Assembly (NCBI GenBank): GCA_050014015.1
Contig: JBEKEC010000031.1
Location: forward strand, 1 to 64,000
Reading direction: 5' to 3'
DNA from: PALSA-1353 sp050014015
Lineage (GTDB): Bacteria; Planctomycetota; Phycisphaerae; Tepidisphaerales; Tepidisphaeraceae
DNA: 64,000 nt
Shown: piece by piece, positions 1-7,958 of the stretch
How positions within the stretch are numbered: the first letter of the stretch is position 1
Layout of the letters: the number at the start of each line of letters is the position of its first letter
Position numbers and translations under genes: made by a program
The notes under the pieces: model-generated
Told to the model about the DNA's origin: nothing
Seen by the model: only the letters and a program-made list of their open reading frames with translations
The model's database searches: none

Positions 1-122
1 GCGCCAGCATTAGATTCGACGAGGATTTCGACGCCGGGGACACCCAGCCGCTTCACCGCCCCCGGCACCAGCGCCACGCGCGTTTCCCCTCTGGACATTT
101 CGTTGGGTACGAAGATTTTCAT
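1..122 (-). CDS. pntA: NAD(P) transhydrogenase alpha subunit or alanine dehydrogenase, N-terminal piece
   Basis: The gene starts at an ATG at 122 and runs off the window start, so only about 40 residues are visible. They begin MKIFVPNEMSRGETRVALVP and continue with VKRLGVPGVEILVESNAG. The RVALVP signature followed by a lysine and an ESNAG/ESGAG turn is the N-terminal pattern of the AlaDH/PNT family. In that family PntA moves hydride between NAD and NADP in the membrane-bound transhydrogenase, and alanine dehydrogenase makes pyruvate from alanine. PntA is favoured because of the compact start, but the visible part cannot separate the two. Confidence 0.7.
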   Translation of the reverse strand, partial: MKIFVPNEMSRGETRVALVPGAVKRLGVPGVEILVESNAG

Positions 123-146
123 ATAAAGTCGGCGGAGTGTATCAGG

Positions 147-1343
147 TCAACCAAGGGAAGATACAGCGGAGTTCACTACCGCGGCAAGGGGGGCGCGGCG
201 GCGATGAGCATCGCGCCGGAACAGTTCGACAATGAGGAAACCAATCAAAACCGCGCACGTCAGCGGCTTGAGCCATGGCTCGGTTTGGTGATAGGCCCAG
301 CCGTCGCAACTGAAACATATGCCGATGACGATGAGTATTATGCCGGGAAATGGCCTCAGGTCATCGAGAAGCAACACGGCGGCGGGAATTGCGAAGATCG
401 CGCTCAAAATGACGTATGAATTGGACTCGGTCCGTGGATTGAAGAGCATCAGGTAGCAGGCGCCGAATGCGGCGACAAATACGGATCGCGCCGGCTCTTG
501 CCACCAGCGCGAAGCGAGGAGGCAAAGCGCCAGGGTGGCGATCGCGGCGATCATCTGGATGACGGTCAGGACGTTTTGCGGAATGACCCAGATGGCCCAG
601 AAAATGCCGCGCAGATCGCAAAATGGACGGTAGGGCAATGCGGCCATGCGGAGTTTGGAATAGCAGACGCTATATTGATTCCAAACGTAGTGGGGATTCT
701 GCGTGGCAAAGGGAACCAGGAGAAAAATCGCCAGGCCCAGCGCCAGCCGCCAGCGCATCGGCCGATAGATCGCCGCGGAAAGCAGAAGCGCGACGAAGAT
801 GATCGGCTTGACGGCGAGCGCGACGAGCAAATAGAGGGCGGCGATCGACCATTTGCGGCGGGCCAGTTCCACGGTAATGTTCAAGAGGAATCCGGCGATG
901 TGGAGATTGGCCTGCCCGCAGCGAATGCTGGCGATGGTTGGAGCGAGGGCGGCGAAGGAGCCGAAGGCGAAGACGAGGGCGGCATTTTTGGGCGACAGGA
1001 GTTTGGCCAGCCGCCACAATCCGGCCAAGTAGATCGCCATGCCGAGAAGCCGCCATACGGTGCCCCCGATAGGGTTGCCGAGAGCGGCGAAGGGGGTGTA
1101 GATGATCGCGAATTGGGGAAAATACAGGAACCCGTCGATTGACCGCATGAAGTAGAGTGCCTGGCCGGTCCACCAGTTTTGCGAGCTTTGGGCAAACAGA
1201 ATGCAAATGCTGTTGCTGTTCTTGGGATGGATCACGACGAGAATGCTGATGACGATGGCGGCAGCGCCCCACAATCCCCAGGCCAGGAAAGTGAAGAACC
1301 CCTTCCATTTGTTGAGCGAATCGACGGGATTCTTGTCGGGCAT
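147..1343 (-). CDS. GT87/DUF2029-type polyprenol-dependent membrane glycosyltransferase
   Basis: A 398-residue polytopic membrane protein with roughly ten hydrophobic segments, the first at about residues 13-36. It has a CGQANLHI motif after the fourth or fifth segment, which matches the GQ-N pattern of the DUF2029/GT87 mannosyltransferase family. These enzymes transfer a sugar from a polyprenyl-phosphate donor on the outer face of the membrane; the substrate here is unknown. The open frame extends upstream into the neighbouring gene, but the ATG at 1343 (MPDKNPVDSL) leaves an 11-bp gap to the upstream deacetylase and is the sensible start. It probably forms a two-gene operon with that deacetylase. 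Confidence 0.75.
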   Translation of the reverse strand: MPDKNPVDSLNKWKGFFTFLAWGLWGAAAIVISILVVIHPKNSNSICILFAQSSQNWWTGQALYFMRSIDGFLYFPQFAIIYTPFAALGNPIGGTVWRLLGMAIYLAGLWRLAKLLSPKNAALVFAFGSFAALAPTIASIRCGQANLHIAGFLLNITVELARRKWSIAALYLLVALAVKPIIFVALLLSAAIYRPMRWRLALGLAIFLLVPFATQNPHYVWNQYSVCYSKLRMAALPYRPFCDLRGIFWAIWVIPQNVLTVIQMIAAIATLALCLLASRWWQEPARSVFVAAFGACYLMLFNPRTESNSYVILSAIFAIPAAVLLLDDLRPFPGIILIVIGICFSCDGWAYHQTEPWLKPLTCAVLIGFLIVELFRRDAHRRRAPLAAVVNSAVSSLG

Positions 1344-1354
1344 GCGCGGTCCGT

Positions 1355-2248
1355 TCAAATTTTGGTGGAGTCGGGCCGCCCGGGCGCCAGGGCTGACTTT
1401 CGCGTCAAAAGCGGCCGCAGTTGTTCCCACTGCCGCACATTCGCCGGGTCGATCAGGGATTGCAACTCGGTCCAGCGCTGTACGCAATACGAATCACGGC
1501 CGCGCAAAGTCTCGTCGGGGAGCCCGGGATGAACGACCCATTCCACCACGCCGAAGTCGGGCAGCCTCCGCAAAAAGTGCTGCCAGGGAGCATCGCGTCG
1601 CAGGCTGGCGCTGTCAAGCATTCCGAAATAAAAGTCGTTGGCCCAAACGCCGCGGCGCCAAAAGAGCTTCGCGGCGCGTTTTCCGAGCAGATGAGCGGCG
1701 CGGCGTTTTGCGCGCACGCCGGGGGCGAAGCGCATCATGGCCGGCGGTTCGACGGTGACTCGGGTGATCGCGGGCAAAAGGCCGCGGGCGATGACATCGA
1801 GCAGCGCTTCGCGAATCACGGGCAGTTGATGCGCGTGGTGATGGGCGTCCACGTGCGCGGGGGCGCGCCCGACGAGCTTGTGGAACAACTGGGCCTGGGC
1901 CGCGATCTCGTCGGCCACGGCATTTCGATCGAGCCTTGCGGTCATGGCCTTGATCCAGAGATGGCCGTTGGTGACAAAGCCGTCATCTCCGCAAAGGCCG
2001 GAGGATTTGCGCGCGACGAGCGGCGCGTGGCCGCAACGGGTCAGCACCAGGTGCAAGCCCACGTCGAGGTTGGGCGCATCGGCCAAAAGCGGGAGCGATG
2101 CCCGCACGTGGTCCCCGGTGACGACCATCAGGCTCGTGGCAGTCACGGGACCCCGGAGGTGCGCCTGGAGAATTCCCTCGCTGGTGCGGCGGCCGATTCC
2201 GAAATCATCGGCGGTCACCACGATCGCCAACTGTTGGTCACTAGTCAT
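1355..2248 (-). CDS. ChbG/HpnK-like carbohydrate deacetylase (YdjC family)
   Basis: A 297-residue protein of the YdjC/ChbG fold. The N-terminus carries VVTADDFGIG, the metal-binding Asp-Asp pair of the family, and a second metal motif HVDAHHHAHQLP lies near residue 130. Known members remove N-acetyl groups from chito-oligosaccharides or act in hopanoid assembly (HpnK). The adjacent GT87-type transferase suggests a role in envelope glycan or glycolipid building; this is inference from context. Length is normal for the family. The start ATG lies inside a TTGGTCA-type repeat that fills the upstream intergenic space. Confidence 0.8.
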   Translation of the reverse strand: MTSDQQLAIVVTADDFGIGRRTSEGILQAHLRGPVTATSLMVVTGDHVRASLPLLADAPNLDVGLHLVLTRCGHAPLVARKSSGLCGDDGFVTNGHLWIKAMTARLDRNAVADEIAAQAQLFHKLVGRAPAHVDAHHHAHQLPVIREALLDVIARGLLPAITRVTVEPPAMMRFAPGVRAKRRAAHLLGKRAAKLFWRRGVWANDFYFGMLDSASLRRDAPWQHFLRRLPDFGVVEWVVHPGLPDETLRGRDSYCVQRWTELQSLIDPANVRQWEQLRPLLTRKSALAPGRPDSTKI

Positions 2249-2332
2249 TGGTCACTTGTCATTAGTCATTGGTCTCTTGTCATTTGGTTGGTTTATTCCC
2301 GCATTTGCAAATGACCAATGACCAATGACCAT
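2236..2332. repeat. TTGGTCATT / AATGACCAA repeat cluster
   Basis: About 95 bases built from near-repeats of GTCATTGGTCA and its complement (left part GTCATTGGTCACTTGTCATT, right part ATGACCAATGACCAATGACC). The two sides are inverted around a GGTTGGTTTATTCCCG centre, so the unit can fold as an imperfect hairpin. It fills the gap between the ChbG-like gene and the FHA-GspE gene and overlaps the start codon of the former. Confidence 0.8.
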
Positions 2333-2333
2333 T

Positions 2334-4064
2334 TCATGCGATGGCTTTTTCCACCTCGTCAAATCCGGCGGCGCCCTCGGCGATGAGACGATAGCCGCTT
2401 TCCTGCAATGAAATGTAGCCTTCTGGCGACAGGGCCTTCTGGCAGGCCTCGAGGCTGGGGCTCTTGAGGATCGTGTCGCGAAGCTTGGCGGTGGCGACAA
2501 GGACTTCGAAGACGGCGCGCCGGCCGAAATGGCCGGTGCCAAAACACTTCTTGCAGCCCTTGGCTTGGAAAACCTGCTTGACGGTCTTGATGCCGACGCT
2601 GGCGAATTTTTTCAACTGGTCGGCGGTGGGGGGCTTGGCGACCTTGCAATGAGGGCAAAGTTGGCGGACGAGCCGCTGGGCGACGACAACGTGCAGGCCC
2701 GAAGCCACGACATAAGGCTCGACGCCCAGATCGAGCAGCCGGAACAGTCCGCTGATCGCCTCGCGGGAGTGAACGGTGCTGAAGACGAGGTGCCCGGTCA
2801 TTCCGGCCTGCACGGCGACGCGCGCGGTTTCCGCATCGCGGATTTCACCCACCAGGATGACGTCCGGGTCCTGCCGCAGCACGCTGCGCAGCAGTGCGGA
2901 AAACGTGTTGCCCTGGGCGTCGTTGACGGGGATCTGCGTCACGCCGTCAAGCTGGATTTCCACCGGGTCTTCGATGGTGACCACGTTGCGCTGGGTGATG
3001 TCGATGTCCCGGAGAATGGCATACAGCGTGGTGGTCTTGCCCGAGCCGGTGGGACCGCACACCAGGATCATCCCGGCATCCTGTTCGCTGGTGCGGCGGA
3101 GGATCTCGCGGGCCTTGGCGGGAAGCTGAAGGTCGTCGATGTGCAGCGGAGCGTTGGCGGCGTCCAGGACGCGGATCACCAGCTTCTGCCCGTGCATGGC
3201 CGGGGCGAAGCTCACTCGATAATCCACCCGCCGTTCAACCATCTCTTTCTTGGCCTTGGTGGGAACTTTGGCGCTGAAATGGCCCTCCTGAACGATGTTG
3301 CGCTGGGCGATGTCGATGTCGCTGAGGACCTTCACCGCCGACAGCAGCTTCACGCCCAGTTCCTTGCTGACGGTGACGGCATCGATCATCATTCCATCCA
3401 CGCGGATGCGAACGTGAACGTCGTCCATCTTCGGTTCGACGTGAATGTCCGTGGCGCGGCTGCGGAAGCACAGGAGCATGATGAGCCGAAGGACGTTGAT
3501 GGCCTCGCCCACGTCTCTTTTGGGATCGGCTGGATAGGCGAGCTTTCCGCGCGCGTTGATGAGGGCGATCTGGCGGTCGGTGAAGGTTCGGTCGGTCAGG
3601 AGCTCGGAGCGCTCCCGGAGTTGGCGTTCGAATTCGCTCGCGGCGGCGATGGGCTCGGTGGTCTTTTCTTCGTCCTCCTCCGCCTCATCCTTGTCGCTGA
3701 CCAGGTCCGCCAACTCGGCCATGGCGGTGTCGGCGGCGAGCTTGGAAGCCATGCCGGACGCGGCCCGTGCAGCCTGAATGAGCAGCTTGATCTCGGTGCT
3801 TCCGATCTTCACGATGTCGCCGGGCGCCAGCGCCGACTCGCCACGCAACGGTTTGCCGTTGATCAGCGTTCCATTGCGGGATTCCAGGTCGCGCACGCGG
3901 AAGCCGCCGGAATCCTGTTCGATGACGCAGTGAAACCGGCTGGCCAGCGGTTCGTCGATGACCAGAAGATTGGTGAAATTCCGCCCGATGGTGAGCGGGC
4001 CGCTGTCGAGCGGGATTTGCCGCGTGGCTTTGGGGTCCTTGATTTCCAGATAGGCGTTTTGCAT
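2334..4064 (-). CDS. FHA domain fused to a GspE/PilB-type secretion ATPase
   Basis: 576 residues. Residues 1-100 form a forkhead-associated phosphothreonine-binding domain (LTIGR, ASRFHC, SRNGTLINGKPL). A GspE/PilB ATPase follows: an N2-like domain, Walker A GPTGSGKTTTL at about 337-347, an Asp box, Walker B RQDPDVILVGEIRD, a His box VFSTVHS, and a zinc tetracysteine CPHC...CKKC. All catalytic elements are present, so it should power type II secretion or type IV pilus assembly. The usual family member has no FHA domain, so the fusion implies control by a Ser/Thr kinase. The longer frame would begin at TTG 4076; the ATG at 4064 is preferred. No other pilus genes adjoin it. Confidence 0.9.
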   Translation of the reverse strand: MQNAYLEIKDPKATRQIPLDSGPLTIGRNFTNLLVIDEPLASRFHCVIEQDSGGFRVRDLESRNGTLINGKPLRGESALAPGDIVKIGSTEIKLLIQAARAASGMASKLAADTAMAELADLVSDKDEAEEDEEKTTEPIAAASEFERQLRERSELLTDRTFTDRQIALINARGKLAYPADPKRDVGEAINVLRLIMLLCFRSRATDIHVEPKMDDVHVRIRVDGMMIDAVTVSKELGVKLLSAVKVLSDIDIAQRNIVQEGHFSAKVPTKAKKEMVERRVDYRVSFAPAMHGQKLVIRVLDAANAPLHIDDLQLPAKAREILRRTSEQDAGMILVCGPTGSGKTTTLYAILRDIDITQRNVVTIEDPVEIQLDGVTQIPVNDAQGNTFSALLRSVLRQDPDVILVGEIRDAETARVAVQAGMTGHLVFSTVHSREAISGLFRLLDLGVEPYVVASGLHVVVAQRLVRQLCPHCKVAKPPTADQLKKFASVGIKTVKQVFQAKGCKKCFGTGHFGRRAVFEVLVATAKLRDTILKSPSLEACQKALSPEGYISLQESGYRLIAEGAAGFDEVEKAIA

Positions 4065-4125
4065 TCGTACCAGCAATTACCCGGTTTGCCCTGAGTATGC
4101 CATCTTACCGGATATGTCCGGGTTT

Positions 4126-4236
4126 GTCAGAAAGCGGTCGAAAACTCGAAATTCGAATGACGAATCAAATTCGAAATTCGAATGACGAAACGGCGTTTGT
4201 TTCGAATTTCGAGTTTCGAATTTGTCCCGGCGCGCC
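4126..4236. repeat. GAAATTCGAA-type palindromic repeat, copy 1
   Basis: A hairpin-forming element made of GAAATTCGAATGACGAA units on the left and their complement (TTTCGAATTTCGAGTTTCGA) on the right, separated by a short GC loop. A second copy lies at 62697-62820. Both sit in intergenic space next to convergent or divergent gene ends. Confidence 0.85.
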
Positions 4237-4239
4237 GGG

Positions 4240-4677
4240 ATTCGAGTTTCGCCTTCGGCCACGGAAGAATTCTACGGAGTGTCCGCTGGAAATTGCGTTT
4301 TGAGAGGATAAAATGTGCCCGGTTGTCGCCGAGTACTCCCGGCGGCGGCCCGCGTTCCCGGAAAGGCGTTTCCGGGATTGGAAGCCCGGCGGCGGGCTTA
4401 GACCCGCGACGGCTTGGCATGACCCGATAGGCGCCGCATCACGCGTGTGTCTTATCTTGAAATGGAGGTGATCCGTGACCTATTCTGACTGTACAAGCGG
4501 AGGGCTTGCCCTCCGCAGCGGAGGGCTTGCCCTCCGCCGTGAGCTGCTGTAAGCAGCCTTCGCGGGTGAGACTCCCGCGATGCACGCAGCTGCTACGTGC
4601 AGCTCGCAGCAGTTCAATCTGCCAAGCCCCGGACGTACGTCCGGGGCTTCTTTTTCTGACGGCTTGGAATGTCCGAC
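4240..4677. repeat. Gene-free stretch with a cluster of palindromic units
   Basis: No convincing gene. From 4497 there are two tandem copies of a GGAGGGCTTGCCCTCC palindrome (4497-4516 and 4518-4537), then hairpins around GAGCTGCTGTAAGCAGC, CGCGGGTGAGACTCCCGCG and GCACGCAGCTGC, and finally a perfect 26-bp palindrome at 4624-4649 centred on GGACGTACGTCC and followed by TTCTTTTTC. The last unit could end transcription. Related units occur in the 3' ends of tpiA and ybeY and at 42010-42033. Confidence 0.75.
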
Positions 4678-4696
4678 TGGTATAATTTTCATACCA
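4678..4696 (+). promoter_or_regulatory. Extended -10 promoter overlapped by an inverted repeat (CopG operator)
   Basis: TGGTATAATTTTCATACCA: TGGTATAAT is a perfect extended -10 box, and the arms TGGTAT and ATACCA form an inverted repeat across it. Ribbon-helix-helix antitoxins bind such palindromes over their own promoter, so autoregulation of the downstream CopG-type gene is likely. Confidence 0.6.
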
Positions 4697-4778
4697 AAAA
4701 GGAATTGCTATCAAGAGATCGAGAAAGAAGAAAAAGGATATAGCGGCGGAACAACTCGGTGCCATTCACGATGCCGAT

Positions 4779-4976
4779 GTGAAAATGCCAGAACATACGG
4801 ATGAGTTGCCGAGTCAGAGGCGGAGACTCGAAATTCGGCGCGTGAAGGTCGGCTTTCCGCAATGGATGATCGATCGAATGGATCGCGAGGCGGAGATGAT
4901 AGGTATTACCCGGCAAACGATTATTAAGTTTTGGATCGCCGAAAGGCTTGACGCATCCGCAAAAACGATCGCATAA
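4779..4976 (+). CDS. CopG/ribbon-helix-helix antitoxin, orphan
   Basis: Core sequence RRVKVGFPQWMIDRMDREAE followed by GITRQTIIKFWIAERLD, the classic CopG-type ribbon-helix-helix antitoxin with a DNA-binding strand and two helices. The start given is GTG 4779. The frame stays open upstream to about 4704 and encodes a plausible lysine-rich N-terminus (IKRSRKKKKDIAAEQLGAI) preceded by an AAAGGA box, but without ATG/GTG/TTG; an ATT or ATC start or a lost start codon is possible. No toxin gene adjoins it: a GNAT enzyme is downstream on the other strand and only repeats lie upstream. Confidence 0.7.
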   Translation: MKMPEHTDELPSQRRRLEIRRVKVGFPQWMIDRMDREAEMIGITRQTIIKFWIAERLDASAKTIA

Positions 4977-4990
4977 CGCAAGCCGCGAGG

Positions 4991-5464
4991 CTATTTGCCG
5001 TGTAATTCCAACCGCATTTCCGTCTCGATCGGCACGAACCCGGCATTGACGTAGATCGACCGCCCCTTGGGCAGGGCGTGCAGCGAAATCTTCCCGCAAT
5101 TGTTCTGCCGCGCATATTCGATCAGCAATTGCAGCAGCCTGCTTGCGATGCCGCGGCGACGCCACGCGGGATCGGTGTACGTATTCATCACGTACGCCTC
5201 GCGCCCGGTCGGATTGCGATTCGATGGGGGATGCCGATGAAACACCAGGCCGCTCGTGGCGACGATCGCGCCGTCGGCGACGGCGACAAAGCCGATGAAT
5301 TCCTCTGAAGGAATCGTCCTGGAAAAATATTCGGCAAGGGACTTGCGGAGAACGGGGTCGGATTCCGATGCGCCCGATATTTCGGCAAGAAACGCCAGAC
5401 GCAGATTGACCAGCGATTGCACGTCCAGAGCGTTGGCGCGCCGGTAATAGATGATCGCGTCCAT
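4991..5464 (-). CDS. GNAT family N-acetyltransferase
   Basis: 157 residues with the GNAT acetyl-CoA site TDPAWRRRGIASRLLQLLIE (R-x-x-G-I/V-A pattern) at about 97-116 and a C-terminal YVNAGF motif, which together define the family. These enzymes acetylate small amines, antibiotics or protein N-termini; the substrate cannot be read from the sequence. It lies 32 bp downstream of the AbiEii-like nucleotidyltransferase gene on the same strand. Confidence 0.85.
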   Translation of the reverse strand: MDAIIYYRRANALDVQSLVNLRLAFLAEISGASESDPVLRKSLAEYFSRTIPSEEFIGFVAVADGAIVATSGLVFHRHPPSNRNPTGREAYVMNTYTDPAWRRRGIASRLLQLLIEYARQNNCGKISLHALPKGRSIYVNAGFVPIETEMRLELHGK

Positions 5465-5496
5465 GGGAATGCCGAGCGGGAAGCGATTAGATTCTT

Positions 5497-6447
5497 TTAT
5501 TTCGTTTCAGCTTTATCTGCGTCGTCGTTATTCGGTTCTTCCCAAAATTCGCTTTCCTCGTGCATGTCGTATTTCTTGGCGATTTCCGGATCGCTCGTGA
5601 CCAAGTGCGCGCAATCGTCAGAAGTCCCCCCATCCGGATCGAGACGCACCCCATCCGCGCGCATGGCATCGAGCGTCTGGACGGCATCACGCAGTGATTC
5701 GATCATCTGCTCAAGGCTGGTCGCATCGGTCGTAAGAAATTTGTTGCGCCACAATTTGACGTATTTCTTTCCGCGAGGTCTGACGCCGTCCCACAGCTCG
5801 ACGTATTTCTCACGAACATAAACCGAGAGTTGCGAGGTAAAATCGCGCGGGAGCATCAGGAGCTTTATCAATTCCTGAACGTCCGCAAGATCCTTCATTC
5901 GCTCTGAATTGGTCATTCCTGAAGCGATCTTCAGTTCAACGATGCTTGGCAGGTTCAGATAGCGAATTCCCTGCCGTTCCACCACAACGTTTTCTGGCAA
6001 GGGAAATGCAACCGGCTTTGGCTTTCCATCGCCGGGGAATTGCCCCGAAATCAAAAAATCAATTTTAACGCCCGAGGTCGTGTCTCGAAGGTTCTTGCTT
6101 CCAGCAAATGGCGGAACATATCCGAGTCCTTCAAGCTGCTTATGGACCTCTTTCAGTCCCTCTGGGGTGACGAGCAAGTCCACGTCCTCTGTATAGCGGC
6201 GGAATCCGTGGCTGAAAAGGGCGAGGCCGCCCGCAACCGCATACTTAATTCCAAGTTCATCTAAACGCTTTGCTATTCTTCGAAGCGTTTCATGAACCGC
6301 TCCTTGGCCCTGAAAATAGGCGTCTCCTTCAGCCATGGCAAATTGAGGGTCCGAATTCAGTCTTTCCTCATAACTCTGACCGAGCTTCCAAGGGCCAACG
6401 GCCGGACTGAATGAGGTCGAGCGAGCTTGCCGGAGACGGCCGAACAT
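5497..6447 (-). CDS. AbiEii-like nucleotidyltransferase
   Basis: 316 residues. The minimal nucleotidyltransferase signature is clear at about 75-98: AVAGGLALFSHGFRRYTEDV followed by DLLV (GG, then D-x-D), as in AbiEii/MNT toxins, which add nucleotides to tRNA acceptor ends or modify protein partners. A Lys/Glu-rich helical region and an acidic C-terminal tail follow. There is no AbiEi-type antitoxin beside it, so it may be solitary or housekeeping. The first ATG at 6447 is kept because SYEERLNSDPQFAMAEGD before the core looks family-like; 6336 is the alternative. An extended -10 box sits only about 7 nt upstream. Confidence 0.75.
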   Translation of the reverse strand: MFGRLRQARSTSFSPAVGPWKLGQSYEERLNSDPQFAMAEGDAYFQGQGAVHETLRRIAKRLDELGIKYAVAGGLALFSHGFRRYTEDVDLLVTPEGLKEVHKQLEGLGYVPPFAGSKNLRDTTSGVKIDFLISGQFPGDGKPKPVAFPLPENVVVERQGIRYLNLPSIVELKIASGMTNSERMKDLADVQELIKLLMLPRDFTSQLSVYVREKYVELWDGVRPRGKKYVKLWRNKFLTTDATSLEQMIESLRDAVQTLDAMRADGVRLDPDGGTSDDCAHLVTSDPEIAKKYDMHEESEFWEEPNNDDADKAETK

Positions 6448-6453
6448 GCATTC

Positions 6454-6462
6454 ATTATACCA
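6454..6462 (-). promoter_or_regulatory. Extended -10 promoter immediately before an ATG
   Basis: On the minus strand this reads TGGTATAAT, a consensus extended -10 box. Its downstream edge is about 7 nt from the ATG at 6447, so transcription would begin at or next to the start codon (leaderless). It lies just downstream of the ilvC stop codon. Confidence 0.55.
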
Positions 6463-6465
6463 ACG

Positions 6466-7485
6466 TTATCCCTTCGGCGGCTCTTTCGCCTTCAGCCACG
6501 GCATCATCTTGCGCAGTCGCCGGCCGGTGACCTCGACCGGGTGGTTATTGTCCTGCTCGTAGAGCCGCTTGAAGTTCTTCATGCCGGTTTCGTATTCATG
6601 CCGCCATTCCTTGGCGAACTGGCCGCTGGTGATCTCGCCGAGGATTTTCTTCATCTCGGCTTTGACGGCCGGCGTGATGATGCGCGGGCCGCGCGTCAGG
6701 TCGCCGTATTCGGCCGTGTTGCTGATCGAATAGCGCATGTAATCCAATCCGCCCTGGTAGATCAGATCGACGATGAGCTTCACTTCGTGGACGCATTCAA
6801 AATAGGCCATTTCCGGGGCATAGCCCGCTTCTGTAAGCGTTTCAAATCCGGCCTTGATGAGCGCGGACAGCCCGCCGCACAGCACCGCCTGTTCGCCGAA
6901 GAGATCGGTTTCGCATTCGTCCTTGAAGGTGGTTTCGATGACCCCGGAGCGAGCGCCGCCGATTCCGCGCGCCCACGCCAGGCCGATGTCGCGCGCTTTT
7001 CCCGAGGGGTCTTGATGGACGGCCAGGAGGCACGGAACGCCGCCGCCACGCTCGAATTCGCTTCGCACCAGGTGTCCCGGTCCTTTCGGCGCGACCATCA
7101 CCACGTCCACGTCCTTCGGCGGAACGATGGTTTTGAAATGGATGTTGAAACCGTGCGTAGCGCCCAACGCCTTGCCCGATTTGAGATGCGGGCCGATGCT
7201 CTTGGCGTACACGCCGGGCTGAACCTCGTCCGGAAGGGTCATCACGATCAGATCGCCCGCCTTCACCGCGTCCTCCACGCTGACCGGATCGAATCCATGC
7301 TGAATGGCCAGCTTGTGGTTAAACGTGTCTTTGAGTTCGGCGACGACGACTTTGATGCCGCTGTCTCGGAGGTTCAGGCTATGGGCATGACCCTGCGAGC
7401 CGAACCCGAGAATCGCCACGGTTTTGCCCTGCAAAGCGTCGAGCGGGGCGTCTTTTTCGTACACCATTTTGAGCGGTTGGGGCAT
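6466..7485 (-). CDS. ilvC: Ketol-acid reductoisomerase
   Basis: 339 residues, class I length. It makes 2,3-dihydroxy-isovalerate or -methylvalerate from acetohydroxy acids in valine, leucine and isoleucine synthesis. The Rossmann motif GFGSQGHAHSLNLRDSG is at about 23-39; MVAPKGPGH, the Mg ligands in DLFGEQ, and FECVHEVKLIVD and SISNTAEYG are all present. Oddly, the cofactor-specificity loop after the second strand reads VVVAELKDTFNHKLAI, without the Arg and Ser that bind the NADPH 2'-phosphate in class I enzymes and with an acidic residue instead. The ATG at 7485 follows AAAGGA on the coding strand. No ilvBN adjoins. Confidence 0.95.
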   Translation of the reverse strand: MPQPLKMVYEKDAPLDALQGKTVAILGFGSQGHAHSLNLRDSGIKVVVAELKDTFNHKLAIQHGFDPVSVEDAVKAGDLIVMTLPDEVQPGVYAKSIGPHLKSGKALGATHGFNIHFKTIVPPKDVDVVMVAPKGPGHLVRSEFERGGGVPCLLAVHQDPSGKARDIGLAWARGIGGARSGVIETTFKDECETDLFGEQAVLCGGLSALIKAGFETLTEAGYAPEMAYFECVHEVKLIVDLIYQGGLDYMRYSISNTAEYGDLTRGPRIITPAVKAEMKKILGEITSGQFAKEWRHEYETGMKNFKRLYEQDNNHPVEVTGRRLRKMMPWLKAKEPPKG

Positions 7486-7560
7486 TGGATTCCTTTGAAA
7501 AGCGAGGCAGGATCGTAATGACATGCGCGAGGAGTGTCAAAGAAAAGCCGTTGCGGAATT

Positions 7561-7736
7561 GGCTAACGGGTGCGTGATACTTGCTGCGGAGAATTTCCCC
7601 CTCCCCATGTACTAAGGGGAGGGTTGGGGTGGGGGTCGAACGTCGATTGGCCCACCAAGCCCCCACCCTGACCCTCCCCCGGAGTACCAGGGGAGGGGGA
7701 AATTCTGCGCAGAAGGTCTCACGCACCCGTTAGAGC
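7561..7736. repeat. MITE-like palindrome (two inverted copies of the CCCCTCCCC repeat)
   Basis: A near-perfect inverted repeat with arms of about 75 bp around a 20-25 nt centre. Each arm starts with CTAACGGGTGCGTGA, continues through AGAATTTCCCCCTCCCC, a TGTACT/GGTACT core and GGGGAGGGTTGGGGTGGGGG. The same core occurs at 32230-32336, 57531-57644 and 62109-62180. Imperfect direct repeats around GTTGC-AATTGGC flank both ends. No transposase is present, so it fits a non-autonomous element. Confidence 0.8.
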
Positions 7737-7785
7737 CCGTTGCAAGTTGGCGTACACCAGCAAAAATCCACCCGCGCGAATTCTG

Positions 7786-7813
7786 CCCCGAACGCCCACG
7801 GCGCTGCCGTGGG
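7786..7813. repeat. CGCCCACGGCGCTGCCGTGGG palindromic repeat, copy 1
   Basis: Begins CCCCGAACGCCCACGGCG and ends CTGCCGTGGG; at least 27 bases are identical to 54626-54654. The unit is a short hairpin (CCCACGGC/GCCGTGGG). It sits directly beside the truncated coaC 3' end. Confidence 0.75.
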
Positions 7814-7820
7814 TCTTTGA

Positions 7821-7951
7821 CTATCGCCTAACCTTTTTCCGCGATTTCAATTCCGTCGCCGCGGGCTCGCCGAGCAATTTGACGATCTCCTCCAAGAGAT
7901 CGCCCGGTTCGGTCATTCGTCCGAAGCCGACGTTGCGGCGGACCCTGGTCA
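7821..7951 (-). pseudogene. Truncated second copy of the coaC 3' end
   Basis: On the minus strand this reads about 43 codons ending RNVGFGRMTEPGDLLEEIVK and then AATELKSRKKVRR with a TAG stop. The intact coaC at 9206-9826 ends RNVGLGRMTEPAELVAEIVK and then AATELKSQKKVKR. The copy keeps frame and stop, is roughly 80% identical, lacks the rest of the gene, and lies in the same orientation 1.25 kb downstream of the intact gene. The XRE-GNAT cassette lies between the two copies. Confidence 0.8.
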
Positions 7952-7958
7952 CGCCGAG

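Noticed and set aside
1355..1487. N-terminal extension of the GT87-type protein to 1487
   Set aside because: It would overlap the ChbG-like gene by 133 bp and encodes no membrane segment; the ATG at 1343 fits better.
4497..4537. Possible CRISPR array
   Set aside because: Only two units with a one-base gap and each palindromic; no spacers and no cas genes.
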